64,000 nt of DNA from Amycolatopsis acidicola (lineage in GTDB: Bacteria > Actinomycetota > Actinomycetes > Mycobacteriales > Pseudonocardiaceae), in NCBI RefSeq assembly GCF_007713735.2, contig NZ_VMNW02000020.1:1-64000 (forward strand), given 5' to 3'. A program made the translations under genes and the position numbers. The notes under the pieces were generated by a model. It saw only the letters and a program-made list of their open reading frames with translations, was not told where the DNA came from and did not search any database. Positions 25,392 to 34,247 of this stretch are shown here, piece after piece (the first letter of the stretch is position 1; each line of letters opens with the position of its first letter).

Positions 25392-26624
25392 TCAGCTGGG
25401 TTGCCGGGACGCCAGCGAGAAGTCGGTGGCCTCGTGCCCGAACGGCCCGACACCGGAGGACTTCGGAATCGAGCGCATGACCTTTCCGGCCGGGGCCCGC
25501 CCGTCGAAGGCCGCCCGCAGCCAGTCCGCCAGGTACTGCATCTGCCCGAGCCCGCCGAGGCCTGCCACTCCCTCGCGGACACCGCCGTGGAAGTCGTCCT
25601 CGAGCACCCACAGCTCCTTCGGGCCGGCGACGTGTTCGAAGGTGTCGAGCGTGTCCTTCAGCGGGGTCGTCGAATCGAATTCGCCGGCGATCATGAGCAG
25701 CGGGTTGACGATCTTCTCCGCGACCCCGGCGAGGTTCCACTTCGCCGACAACTCGCGGAACTCCGCTTCGGTCTTGCACCCGGTGATGTACATGAACAGG
25801 CGCTTGTGCCGGGGAGCACCGGACTCGAAGATGTCGCGGCTCCGCCGGGAGGTGGCGCACACGCCGGCCGCGCCGGCGATGATCCGCTGGTCGAACGCCA
25901 TCAACCGCAGGCCCCAGTGCGTGCCCATGCTCACGCCCGCGAAGCCGATCCGGTCCGGGATCACGTCAGGCCGCCCGGTCAGGTACGTGACGGCCGCGCT
26001 GCCCGCACGCTCGAAATTGTCCTCGGTGACCCGGATCTTCCTGAGGTTGCTGATGCCCTGGCCCGGACCGTCGATGACGAGCAGGTTCATCCCGCGGTCG
26101 GTGAAGTAGTTCCGCGACGGGTCGGCGAACTCCTCCTTGATCATGTCGAGCCCCGGGATGGCCAGCACCGTCGGCGCCTTGCCGACGCCCGGCGCGCGGT
26201 GGAAGACACCCTGGATGTGCTTGTCTCCCCAGGGGATCTCCACGCGTTCGACGAGACCGTCACTGAGCTCCAGCACCCTGTCGAAACAATGCGTCAGGCG
26301 CTCGTACAGGAAGATCTTGTCCGCGTTGTCGTCCTCGAAGATCGCGTGCTGGCCGACGTGATAGCGGTTCAGGGCCTTCAGGTAGAGGTCACGAGCGGTG
26401 AGGCGGCTGCCCGCGGCTTCCGCTGCCGCGGCGACGGCCTCGTAGTGACCGCCTGCCCGCTGCATCGCGCGCGGGATCATCGCGAAGGTCTTCACATCCG
26501 GCGGAAGAACCCGGTCGTCGTACTCGAGCACGTGTGTCCGGCCGGTCTGCTTGATGACCCAGTCGTAGACCCACTGCTGCGACTCCGAGTAGCCCTCCAT
26601 CGATTCGGAATTCCTTTCATCCAT
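25392..26624 (-). CDS. Alpha/beta hydrolase, FrsA/DUF1100-like
   Basis: A cytoplasmic hydrolase of 410 residues with a helical N-terminal cap (1-125) and a catalytic domain with nucleophile motif GFAGVSMGTHWG (Ser232), an oxyanion segment at AIPGLDMIKEE, acid EFDSTTPL and a late His (LEDDFHGG). This cap-plus-core design is shared with FrsA-like esterases and with C-C hydrolases such as 2,6-dihydroxypseudooxynicotine hydrolase, so it may cleave an ester or an acyl-aromatic C-C bond. ATG 26624 is preceded by GGAGGAAGGG. It follows the binding-protein gene by 43 bases in the same operon. Confidence 0.85.
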   Translation of the reverse strand: MDERNSESMEGYSESQQWVYDWVIKQTGRTHVLEYDDRVLPPDVKTFAMIPRAMQRAGGHYEAVAAAAEAAGSRLTARDLYLKALNRYHVGQHAIFEDDNADKIFLYERLTHCFDRVLELSDGLVERVEIPWGDKHIQGVFHRAPGVGKAPTVLAIPGLDMIKEEFADPSRNYFTDRGMNLLVIDGPGQGISNLRKIRVTEDNFERAGSAAVTYLTGRPDVIPDRIGFAGVSMGTHWGLRLMAFDQRIIAGAAGVCATSRRSRDIFESGAPRHKRLFMYITGCKTEAEFRELSAKWNLAGVAEKIVNPLLMIAGEFDSTTPLKDTLDTFEHVAGPKELWVLEDDFHGGVREGVAGLGGLGQMQYLADWLRAAFDGRAPAGKVMRSIPKSSGVGPFGHEATDFSLASRQPS

Positions 26625-26667
26625 GGCGAAACCCTTCCTCCACCGAAAAACTGACGACTTGTCCGTG

Positions 26668-27786
26668 CTAGCCGACGCCGAGCACCTTCGCGAACTTCGG
26701 CGACCACGCCGGCACGACCGTTTGCTGGAAATCCAGCGGCGCCACGGCGACACCGCCCTTGTGCGCCACGTCGTAGATCTCTGTTCCGGGCTGGGTGTGC
26801 TTCATCCAGCCCAGGATGTTGTAACCGATCAAGCCTCCCGCGTTCGTCTCACTCAGGAAGTACGAAAGCAACTTCGCCGCGGCGGCATGCGGCGCGTTCT
26901 TCATGACGACCGCACCGGCCGGAATGGCACCGATCTTGAGGGGCGCGTCGGCGAGGGGCGCGCCCTGGCTGCTGAGCGGCTCGGTCCCGCCCCCGAAGCC
27001 GATCCAGCACTGACCGTCCGCGACGGCCTGCTGGACCTGGCTGAGGCTCGGGAGCAGCTTCATCCCCTGGTCATTGACCAGCTTGGTCACCAGGGACAGC
27101 GCCTCCGGATGACCGATCACCAGGCCGATCGTCGGGAAGATCGACGGCACCGCCGCCGTGCAGATCTTGCCTTTGTACTGCGGCGCGAGCAATCCGTCCC
27201 AGGTGGTCGGCGCACTGGCTTCATCGATCGCGTTGGTGTTGTAGTAGAGACCGCGGATGTAGTCCTGGATATACAGCGAACTCGTTCCCTCGAAGGTCAG
27301 CACATCGCTGTCCTTCGCACCGAGCGCCGCCCAGTCGACGGCTTCGAGCGCGTGCTGCTGACCGAGCAGGACGTTGTAGTCCAGCGAGCTCACCCAAAGG
27401 TCGACCTGGGGACTCGCGCCGGCCTTGAAGCTCTGCAGCACCTGCTGGTAGGCGACCGACGCCGAGCCGATCGAGTTCGTCGCGACCGACAGGTGCGTCC
27501 CGAAATACGCGTTGAGCGCCTCGGCCAGCACCTTCTGCTCGGCTTGGGTGTACTGAGCCGAACCGGACATCAAGCTGACGGAACCCTCCGCTTCCGCCGC
27601 GGCGATGGCCTCCTTCATTGCTGGGGTGAACGTGGCTCTAGCCGCGTCCCCCTCGGTTTTCGCCTGTGCCACAAGGCTGTTGAGGTCCACGCCCGAGCCG
27701 CCTGCCTTTCCGCAGGCGCTCAGCAGGCTCACCGGCAGTACCATCATGACCGCGGCGACCAGTAGCCGGGTCCGGAGAGAGCTCAT
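26668..27786 (-). CDS. ABC transporter substrate-binding lipoprotein (Fbp/PotD-like)
   Basis: An extracellular solute-binding protein of 372 residues, class of spermidine/putrescine-, iron- and phosphonate-type binders (family-1-like, PotD/FbpA). A signal peptide with lipobox LLSACGK (Cys at about 25) anchors it to the membrane. The mature part has ASPQVDLWVSSLDYNVLLGQQ, a hinge near YYNTNAI, and APQYKGKICTAAVPSIFPTIG. ATG 27786 is preceded by GAGAAGGG; the longer frame has no signal sequence. Its permease and ATPase are encoded upstream (30025-31839 and 28825-29943), with a cyclase gene in between. The ligand is unknown. Confidence 0.88.
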   Translation of the reverse strand: MSSLRTRLLVAAVMMVLPVSLLSACGKAGGSGVDLNSLVAQAKTEGDAARATFTPAMKEAIAAAEAEGSVSLMSGSAQYTQAEQKVLAEALNAYFGTHLSVATNSIGSASVAYQQVLQSFKAGASPQVDLWVSSLDYNVLLGQQHALEAVDWAALGAKDSDVLTFEGTSSLYIQDYIRGLYYNTNAIDEASAPTTWDGLLAPQYKGKICTAAVPSIFPTIGLVIGHPEALSLVTKLVNDQGMKLLPSLSQVQQAVADGQCWIGFGGGTEPLSSQGAPLADAPLKIGAIPAGAVVMKNAPHAAAAKLLSYFLSETNAGGLIGYNILGWMKHTQPGTEIYDVAHKGGVAVAPLDFQQTVVPAWSPKFAKVLGVG

Positions 27787-27827
27787 CGACCCGTTTCCCT
27801 TCTCGACGTCAACGTTGGCTGTCCTGT

Positions 27828-28772
27828 TCAGAAGAGTGCGATCGGGTTCACCGGTGATCCGGTGCCGTGCGAGATCCGGAGTGGGGCGATGACGAACAGG
27901 AAGGTCCAGCGCCCCACCGAGGCACAGTGCGCAGCGAGGTCCTCCATATCGACATGGTCGAGCAGCCACAGGCCCATGGCGACGATCCCGATCTGGTGAA
28001 TGGGCGCGCTGTACTTCGGGTTCGCGGCCGGATAGCTCTCGTTGGGACCATCGCCGGCGAGGACGGAGACCGACCGCTCATGCAGGAGCGGCAGGAGACT
28101 GGGATCAGGTCCCGCACAGCCCTCCCGGATCGGGTTCACGGGGCCGCTCATCTTGCGCTGCGCGAGCTGTCCTGTACGAATCAGCAGGATGTCGCCGGGA
28201 GCCACCTCGAACCCGCATTCCTGTTCGGCACGCGCGATATCGTCAGGACGGACACCGTCCTGACGGGACACGTAGTCCACGCCCCTGATCCGGGGCACGT
28301 CGACCAAGACGCCCCGGCCCACGATCCCCGCACTCGCCACGTCGACACTGTGCTTCGTCGCGCCGAGGGGCTGGCTCACGGCAGCAGACTCGAACCCGTT
28401 GTACATCCGCCCGTCCCAGAAGAAATGGGAAAGGCCGTCGACGTGAGTGACCCCGTTGCCGTGGAACACGAGACCGAAGTAGTCCGCGGCCGTCTGGAGA
28501 GCCGGGCCTTCGCCCTGGCGGAAGACATCTCCGCTGGCGACCATGTAGTGGTCGGCCGGTTTCTGTTTGTCCTCGGCCATTCCGTAGTCGATCAGCCTGG
28601 AACACCCGACCGGCACGCCGTCCCGCACGAGTTCGCTCGCCGCCTTGCGGCGCTCGTCCGTGAGGTGGTTGAGCGTGCCCCGCTCATCGGCGGCTCCCCA
28701 GCGTCCCCAGTTCGAGAGCGACTTCATCCACTCGTCGAGCTGTTCCGCACCAACGGATTCCTGCATGCTCAT
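27828..28772 (-). CDS. Cyclase-family (kynurenine formamidase-like) metal hydrolase
   Basis: A protein of 314 residues in the cyclase/KynB superfamily, with the metal-binding segment GNGVTHVDGLSHFFW, the preceding DYFGLVFHG region and a later GDILLIRTGQLA segment. Members hydrolyse amides, lactones or cyclic esters, using Zn or Mn. Its insertion between ATPase and binding-protein genes suggests that it acts on the transported compound. The start is ATG 28772 with a GAGG site; an ATG two codons further on is an alternative. The substrate is unknown. Confidence 0.85.
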   Translation of the reverse strand: MSMQESVGAEQLDEWMKSLSNWGRWGAADERGTLNHLTDERRKAASELVRDGVPVGCSRLIDYGMAEDKQKPADHYMVASGDVFRQGEGPALQTAADYFGLVFHGNGVTHVDGLSHFFWDGRMYNGFESAAVSQPLGATKHSVDVASAGIVGRGVLVDVPRIRGVDYVSRQDGVRPDDIARAEQECGFEVAPGDILLIRTGQLAQRKMSGPVNPIREGCAGPDPSLLPLLHERSVSVLAGDGPNESYPAANPKYSAPIHQIGIVAMGLWLLDHVDMEDLAAHCASVGRWTFLFVIAPLRISHGTGSPVNPIALF

Positions 28773-28824
28773 CCTTGCCTCGTTCCCCGCGGTCCCGTCA
28801 CCGGCGGACTTGCGCGTCATCCGG

Positions 28825-29943
28825 TCACGCCGCCGGGAAGAGGTGCAGCCGCTCCGCGGGGAGCTGCACCCACACCGGCTGCCCTTCGGACAGCGCTGTG
28901 GTCCCCGGCCACCTCGCGGTGATCTTCACGTCCTGGAGATGTACTTCCCAGACGGTCGTCTCACCGAGATAGGACCGCGCGCCCAGCTTCCCTTCGAAAC
29001 AGTTCGGCCCCGGGCCTGACGCGAGCCCCACGTCCTCCGGCCGGATCCCGAGCGACAGGCGGTCACCGGCCTTGCCCGCCGCCTTCGTTCCGAGCTCGAT
29101 CTCCCCGATGCCGGTCGAGGCGGTACCCGGTGTCCCACCCGCGTCGTCCCCGCTCACCTTCGCGTCAAGCAAGCACATGTCGCCGAGGAACTGCCCGACG
29201 AACGCGGTCTCGGGTTCTCCGTAGATCTCGGTCGGGCGGCCGGACTGGACGACCTGGCCGTGGTCCATCACCGCGACGCGATCGGCCATCGTGAGCGCCT
29301 CGGCCTGGTCGTGGGTGACGTACAACGTCGTGATTCCCAGCTCGCGGGTGATCCGCTTGAGCTCGACCCGGAGCCGGGCGCGCAGCTTCATGTCCAGATT
29401 GGACAGTGGCTCGTCCATCAGCAGGACCTGGGGTTCGAGCGCCAGCGCGCGAGCGAGCGCGACCCGTTGCTGCTGTCCACCGGAGAGCATCGCGACGGAC
29501 CTCGCCGCCTGCTCCTGGAGGTTGAGCAGCTCGATCACCCGGTCCACCCGCTCGGCTACCTCGGCCCGCTTCGGCCGCCGGGCACCACGCCGCAACGCGA
29601 ACGCGATGTTGCCCCGGACGTCCAGATGCGGCCACAACGCGTACGACTGGAAAACCATGGCGATCGGCCGCTGCTGCGGCGGGACGTTCTTGCGGCCCTC
29701 GTTGCCGAAGACCGGCACTCCGCCGATGCGGATCTCGCCGCCCGTAGGCGTTTCGAGACCCGCGACGCACCGCAGAGTCGTGGTCTTTCCCGAACCCGAA
29801 GCACCGAGAAGCACGAAGAACTGCCCGGCGTCGACCGAAAGGGATACATCGCGCATCGCGTCGACCGGCGTTCCCGCCGCCTTCCGGCCGCGGACCTGGA
29901 AAGACTTCGTCAGGGCATCGATCTGGATCATCGGAGTGGTCAT
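28825..29943 (-). CDS. ABC transporter ATPase (PotA/FbpC type)
   Basis: The energy-coupling subunit, 372 residues, of an importer. Walker A is GASGSGKTT, the Q-loop region is MVFQSYALWPHLDV, the signature is LSGGQQQRVALARAL, Walker B is VLLMDEPLSNLD and the switch His is in YVTHDQAEA. The C-terminal TOBE domain (about 290-370) includes RLSLGIRPEDVGL. It follows the permease gene and is followed by the cyclase. ATG 29943 has GAGGTGACC upstream. The sequence type matches polyamine, iron and 2-aminoethylphosphonate importers; the ligand cannot be decided. Confidence 0.92.
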   Translation of the reverse strand: MTTPMIQIDALTKSFQVRGRKAAGTPVDAMRDVSLSVDAGQFFVLLGASGSGKTTTLRCVAGLETPTGGEIRIGGVPVFGNEGRKNVPPQQRPIAMVFQSYALWPHLDVRGNIAFALRRGARRPKRAEVAERVDRVIELLNLQEQAARSVAMLSGGQQQRVALARALALEPQVLLMDEPLSNLDMKLRARLRVELKRITRELGITTLYVTHDQAEALTMADRVAVMDHGQVVQSGRPTEIYGEPETAFVGQFLGDMCLLDAKVSGDDAGGTPGTASTGIGEIELGTKAAGKAGDRLSLGIRPEDVGLASGPGPNCFEGKLGARSYLGETTVWEVHLQDVKITARWPGTTALSEGQPVWVQLPAERLHLFPAA

Positions 29944-30024
29944 CTTTGGTCACCTCGGAGTCGTCTGCTCAGTTGCTTCGTTGCACTGGCGTGCGGCCAC
30001 GTGTTCGCGCGGCAGTCCTTCTTG

Positions 30025-31839
30025 TCAGGTGGACCTGCGATCCATGCGGCGCATCAGCAGCTGGAACACGCAGACCACGATGGCGATCGCGATGAGGAGG
30101 ATCACGCCGATGGCCGATGCCAGGGTGCGCTGGCCCGCGTCGGTGAACTTGAGCACGATCGTGGAAAGGACCTGCGTACCGTCCGTGCTGAGCAAGGCGG
30201 GAACGGTGAGCTCCCGCAAAGCCAGCAGCGCGATCCAGAACCACGAGAACAGCAGCGACGACCGGACGATGGGAGTGATCACCCCGGTCAGCGTGCGGCC
30301 CCGCGACACCCCCGCTGTCGAAGCGACCTCTTCCAGCTCGGGGGCGATCTGGATCATCGAAGACGAGATCGTCCTGTTGGCCCACGGAATCTGCCGCGCC
30401 AGCATCGCCAGCACCAGTATCCAGATCGTGCTGTAGATCGGGAACGACTGGTAAACCGACAATCCCAGGTAGAGGAAAGCCACCGCACCGACGATCGAGG
30501 GAATGGCGACCGACACCATGATCCCGCCGTCGAGATACTTCGCCGCACGCGACTTAGTGCGGGTGGAGACCCACGCCGTGCAGGCCGAGATCAGCACGAC
30601 CAGCGTCGGCACGGCGATGACGACCACCGCGGTGTTCCGGAACACCGGCGCCATCTCTTCGAAGGCAGTGCCGTACGCATCGAGGTTGGCGGTCTCGAAC
30701 GCCGCGCTGGAAGGCGTTCTGAAGAACGGCAGTACCGAGGACCACAACAGCGAAAGCACAGGCAGCACAACGCCCATGACGATATAGACGCCGATGTAGA
30801 CCCAGCAGGCAACCTGGGCCTTCCGGCTCAGCTTCGCCCTGGCCGCGCCACTCGGCTTGCCCGTCACCAGGATGTTCCGGCGCGCCCGGCGCATCGCGTA
30901 GAGGTAGCCGATCATGAGGATCGCGATGACCACGACGGCCAGCACGCCGAGCGCCGAGGCCTGGCCGTACTGGGGACTTCCGGTGGCGGGCTGGACGAGC
31001 TGGTACATCCAGGTCGAGAGCAGCAGCCGCTGGACCGGCAGCCCCAGCACGGCGCCGAAGTCGAACATCTCGATCGCGACGATGAAATAGAAGATCCCGG
31101 TGGCGATGATGGCCGGACCGACCAGCGGGATGCTGATGCGCAGCGTGGTCGTCAGCCGGCTCACCCCACTCACCAGCGACGCTTCCTCGAGCCGCCCGTC
31201 CATCGCCTCGAAACTCGGCACCAGCATGAAGAACGCCGGAGTGGTCAGCACCATGCCTTGCAGGAAAATGAGCCAGAACATGGAATAGACGTCGAACGGC
31301 AGGTTCTCGATGCCCAGCCAGTCATGGAGCAGCAGGTTCGCCATTCCGTTGGTCGGGCTCAGCCAGAACGTGTAGCCGATCGCCACCAGGAACCCCGGCA
31401 TCGCGATCTGCACGGTGAGCAGTACGAGCAGCAGGCCGCGGCCACGAAGGTTCGTGCGGGCGTACATCCACGCGAACGGCACCGCGAGCAGCAGCATGAT
31501 GGCCACGCTGCCCAGGCCCAGCACCAGCGTGTTCCTGATCGTGGGCCAGAAAACCGGGTTGCGGAAGACCTCGGAGAAGTTCCGGAGCCCGGCCTGGTAG
31601 CCATCGAAGAGGGAGATGTCGTTGGTCGCCGACACCACCAGCATCACGAGCTGGATGGCGATCAGGAGCAGTCCCAACGTGACGAACACGCCGACCAGCG
31701 ACAGCCGGCCGTCGATCCGCATCAGGCGGCGCAGGCGCCCTGGCCCGCGCCCGCCTCGGACCGGCGGTCCGGCGAACCCTGCCGAACCCGCGGGCACCCT
31801 CCGTTCGAGGGTCGCCTGCTGGTTTCCTGGATTGGTCAC
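30025..31839 (-). CDS. ABC transporter permease, FbpB-type double domain
   Basis: An inner-membrane protein of 604 residues with two fused permease halves of about six helices each and an EAA-type cytoplasmic loop in each half (LEEASLVSGVSRLTTTLRISIPLV and LEEVASTAGVSRGRTLTGVITPI). Such double permeases occur in iron and aminoethylphosphonate importers. GTG 31839 is chosen for the GGAG six bases upstream; a TTG eight codons earlier has none. It is the first gene of a seven-gene operon extending to 23049. A LacI-type palindrome lies 344 bases upstream, at 32183-32202. Confidence 0.9.
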   Translation of the reverse strand: MTNPGNQQATLERRVPAGSAGFAGPPVRGGRGPGRLRRLMRIDGRLSLVGVFVTLGLLLIAIQLVMLVVSATNDISLFDGYQAGLRNFSEVFRNPVFWPTIRNTLVLGLGSVAIMLLLAVPFAWMYARTNLRGRGLLLVLLTVQIAMPGFLVAIGYTFWLSPTNGMANLLLHDWLGIENLPFDVYSMFWLIFLQGMVLTTPAFFMLVPSFEAMDGRLEEASLVSGVSRLTTTLRISIPLVGPAIIATGIFYFIVAIEMFDFGAVLGLPVQRLLLSTWMYQLVQPATGSPQYGQASALGVLAVVVIAILMIGYLYAMRRARRNILVTGKPSGAARAKLSRKAQVACWVYIGVYIVMGVVLPVLSLLWSSVLPFFRTPSSAAFETANLDAYGTAFEEMAPVFRNTAVVVIAVPTLVVLISACTAWVSTRTKSRAAKYLDGGIMVSVAIPSIVGAVAFLYLGLSVYQSFPIYSTIWILVLAMLARQIPWANRTISSSMIQIAPELEEVASTAGVSRGRTLTGVITPIVRSSLLFSWFWIALLALRELTVPALLSTDGTQVLSTIVLKFTDAGQRTLASAIGVILLIAIAIVVCVFQLLMRRMDRRST

Positions 31840-32332
31840 AGATTTCTCCAAGGGTCGCGACAATGAGGCCTTAGATCTGCTGGGGAAAGTCTCTTACGCC
31901 GGCACCGTTTTCCGGTGCGCTCGACGTCGCTCCGCCACCGCGGGCGACGACTAAGCAGAGAGTCCGGGCGACCGCCTCAGCCGGGCGGAAGCCCGCTCAC
32001 CCGGACAACCGGCCGACGCACCGCCCGAAACCGTCGCCCGTGGCCAAAGTAAGGGGTACCGGCCGACTCACGTCCCGTATCGATCATCATCGATCGCTCC
32101 TGATCTCCGGCCGCACTCGGCCGCAAGGGGCCTTACCCTGAAATTCACTGGCCGCGCCGTGATCCCGGTAGGGCATCCGCGCGATAGTAAAGCTTTACTA
32201 TCTGGCCGGTAGCTTACGTGGTCACGATGCCGACAGTCAAGAATTGCTTCCACTGGCCGAAAGAAACAGATCACTTGATCTCACCTCGGACATCTAGCGG
32301 CCGACGGCCCGGCGCACGAAAACGACACCCGG
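31840..32332. other. Gap carrying the ABC-operon control region
   Basis: About 490 bases between the permease start and the stop of GMC oxidase 3, with no convincing gene on either strand. The part from 32060 to 32280 is less GC-rich and contains the palindromic LacI-type site at 32183-32202. A short repeat, CGATCATCATCGATCG, is at about 32081-32096. The long leader between the operator and the first gene (over 300 bases) holds no recognised riboswitch. Confidence 0.45.
32183..32202. promoter_or_regulatory. LacI-type operator site 1
   Basis: GATAGTAAAGCTTTACTATC is a perfect 20-bp palindrome with the central GC step usual for LacI-family operators. Its core, AGTAAAGCTTTACT, is repeated exactly at 34010-34025 next to the lacI-type gene and, with A/T swaps at two positions, at 39777-39794. 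It lies upstream of the ABC-transporter operon (31839-23049) and downstream of oxidase 3. Confidence 0.75.
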
Positions 32333-33877
32333 CTAGTTCCGCGCCGCGGCGCGGAGCCGGGCAAGCCGGCCGACGAGGTCGTCGGAGGCGAGGGTGGCGA
32401 GCGCGACCGACGTCAAGGTGGGGTTGCACGCCGTCGCTGTCGGTATGACGCCGTTCCCGCCCAGGTAGAGGTTGTCCAGCCCCCACACCCTTGACCGGGT
32501 GTCCACAACGGACTCACCGTCATCGGTGCCGCCCATCCTGGTAGTTCCCTGGTAGTGCAGGGAACTCCCGCTCGGCAGGAGGCTGGGCGTCCCGTCCTCG
32601 ATGTAGTCGCCCAGAGCCGAAGCTCCCCTGTGCATCTCCTTGATGGCGAGTTCCACCAGACGCCTGTCTTGTTCGGTCAGGTCGTAGCTGATCCGGATCC
32701 GCGGCAGGCCCCATGCGTCGAGCTCGTCGCCGGCAAAGGACACGCAGTCCTCGAAACGCACATCCTTCGGGAGGAACCAGCCCAGCGAGACCAGATGACG
32801 GTTCGCGGGCTGAGCGCCGCCGGGGACCGGCACCGGCGAGGCCTCCATCTGCATGACCTGTCCGTGCATGGGCCGCCGGTCGTCCACCAGCGGGATCCAG
32901 AGCGCACCCGTGAGGTGGTCGCGCGTGTCGTCCGATGTCACGAACTCCGCTCTGGAATCCTTCAGTGGCAGGCGACTCGGATCCAGCTCGAGGAAGCTGA
33001 TGATCTGCGGCTGATCGTTCAGGTAATGCCCCAGCGCGGGCGGGCGGATTCCGGACGCCCACAGGAGCTGGGGTGTTCGCAGCGCGTCGCAGGCGACGAC
33101 CACGAACGAAGCCGACACCCCGGTGCTGTCCCCCGTGCGGACGTCGGACAGCACCGCCCCCGTGACCCGGGCCCCGTCGCGGACGAGCTTCGTGCAGACC
33201 GTGCTGTCCCGGAGCTCGAAGTTCGGCCGCGAGCCGTCCGCCAGGTCGTCCAGGATGGCATCCGCACCGGCCCATCGCGGCAGACCCGCGGACTGCGCGG
33301 CACAGGCCAACGGCATCGGCTGTACCGGTCGCGCGCCGTCATGCCCTGTTTCGTAGACCTCGGCGAGCACCTGGGCAACCGAGCGCGTCGTGTCGTTCTC
33401 CGCGAATCCGGACTGCGTGACACCCAGCAGGCTCTCGGCACGGGTGAGCGCTTCGTCCAGCACGCTGCCGGCGATCATCGGGACTCGCTCACGCCCGCTC
33501 GGACGCGGGCACGCGCAGGTCCAGTGGCTGCCCATACCCCCGACGTTGGCAGCCATCGCCGCCGCCGGCATGCCGTCATGCGGATCCACGGCGCGGCCCC
33601 CGTCCGCCACGAGGAAAGTGCCAGGACGAGGCTCGACCGCGCCCTCGGACGCCGGATAGCTCACGAGTCGGCGCAGTTCGGCGACCAGGTGCGCCCGGTC
33701 CTCGGGAGACCGGTTGCGGATGTTCTCACCGGCGCGGCTGGTCAACCGCGGCCCCGCCTCCACCATCAGCACCGACGCGTCCGGGAGCGCGTCGCGGATG
33801 CACCGGGCGAAGGTGGAGCCGACCGGGCCGGAGCCCACGATCAGGACGTCGACCACTCGATTCTCACTCAAGGACAT
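32333..33877 (-). CDS. GMC-family C-glycoside 3-oxidase-like flavoprotein 3
   Basis: An FAD oxidoreductase of 514 residues, close to copies 2 and 4. It shows LIVGSGPVGSTFARC at the N-terminus, GGMGSHWTCACP with His118, catalytic His441 (SSLHYQGTTRMG) and Asn485 (TACNPTLTSV). Unlike the other three it has no CGD gene beside it, so it may oxidise O-glycosides or feed a CGD from another module. The start is ATG 33877 or TTG 33871; the AGGGAG site is better spaced for the TTG. It is divergent from the LacI regulator, with operator site 2 between them. Confidence 0.86.
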   Translation of the reverse strand: MSLSENRVVDVLIVGSGPVGSTFARCIRDALPDASVLMVEAGPRLTSRAGENIRNRSPEDRAHLVAELRRLVSYPASEGAVEPRPGTFLVADGGRAVDPHDGMPAAAMAANVGGMGSHWTCACPRPSGRERVPMIAGSVLDEALTRAESLLGVTQSGFAENDTTRSVAQVLAEVYETGHDGARPVQPMPLACAAQSAGLPRWAGADAILDDLADGSRPNFELRDSTVCTKLVRDGARVTGAVLSDVRTGDSTGVSASFVVVACDALRTPQLLWASGIRPPALGHYLNDQPQIISFLELDPSRLPLKDSRAEFVTSDDTRDHLTGALWIPLVDDRRPMHGQVMQMEASPVPVPGGAQPANRHLVSLGWFLPKDVRFEDCVSFAGDELDAWGLPRIRISYDLTEQDRRLVELAIKEMHRGASALGDYIEDGTPSLLPSGSSLHYQGTTRMGGTDDGESVVDTRSRVWGLDNLYLGGNGVIPTATACNPTLTSVALATLASDDLVGRLARLRAAARN

Positions 33878-34009
33878 CTCCCTCGCTGCCACACGCCGGG
33901 CACTCGGCACACACGGGTGCGGGTTGCGGCGCGGGTGAACACCGCGCCCCCAGGACTTCAGACGGGCCCGCACCTCGATCGGATCTCCCCGTGCTGCGGG
34001 CCCTGGCAA

Positions 34010-34025
34010 CAGTAAAGCTTTACTG
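34010..34025. promoter_or_regulatory. LacI-type operator site 2
   Basis: CAGTAAAGCTTTACTG is a perfect 16-bp palindrome in the 370-base gap between the divergent oxidase-3 and LacI genes. It shares the 14-bp core with sites at 32183 and 39777. The position suggests autoregulation of the LacI gene and control of oxidase 3. The rest of the gap (33878-34247) shows no gene. Confidence 0.78.
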
Positions 34026-34247
34026 CCCCGGCTGGCAAGAGCACCGGTCCAGGGCCCGGCGATCCCGGCCCGGAACCGGAACCCGGCAAGCGGCCCAGCG
34101 CAGGCACGGACCTGCGAAAAGACGAGACCTGCCAAGGAAAGCCCGGAATCATTTCGTGCACAGGCGGGGATGTTCGCGGCCGGGCGGGCAAACAGCCCTC
34201 CCAGTTCCGCTAGACTGCCGGCACCACGAACAAGAATCGGAACACAG

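Noticed and set aside
29260-31866. Long open frame of about 868 codons on the + strand
   Set aside because: It is antisense to the permease and ATPase genes; its translation is His/Arg/Asp/Gln-rich low complexity without domains, an effect of high GC content.
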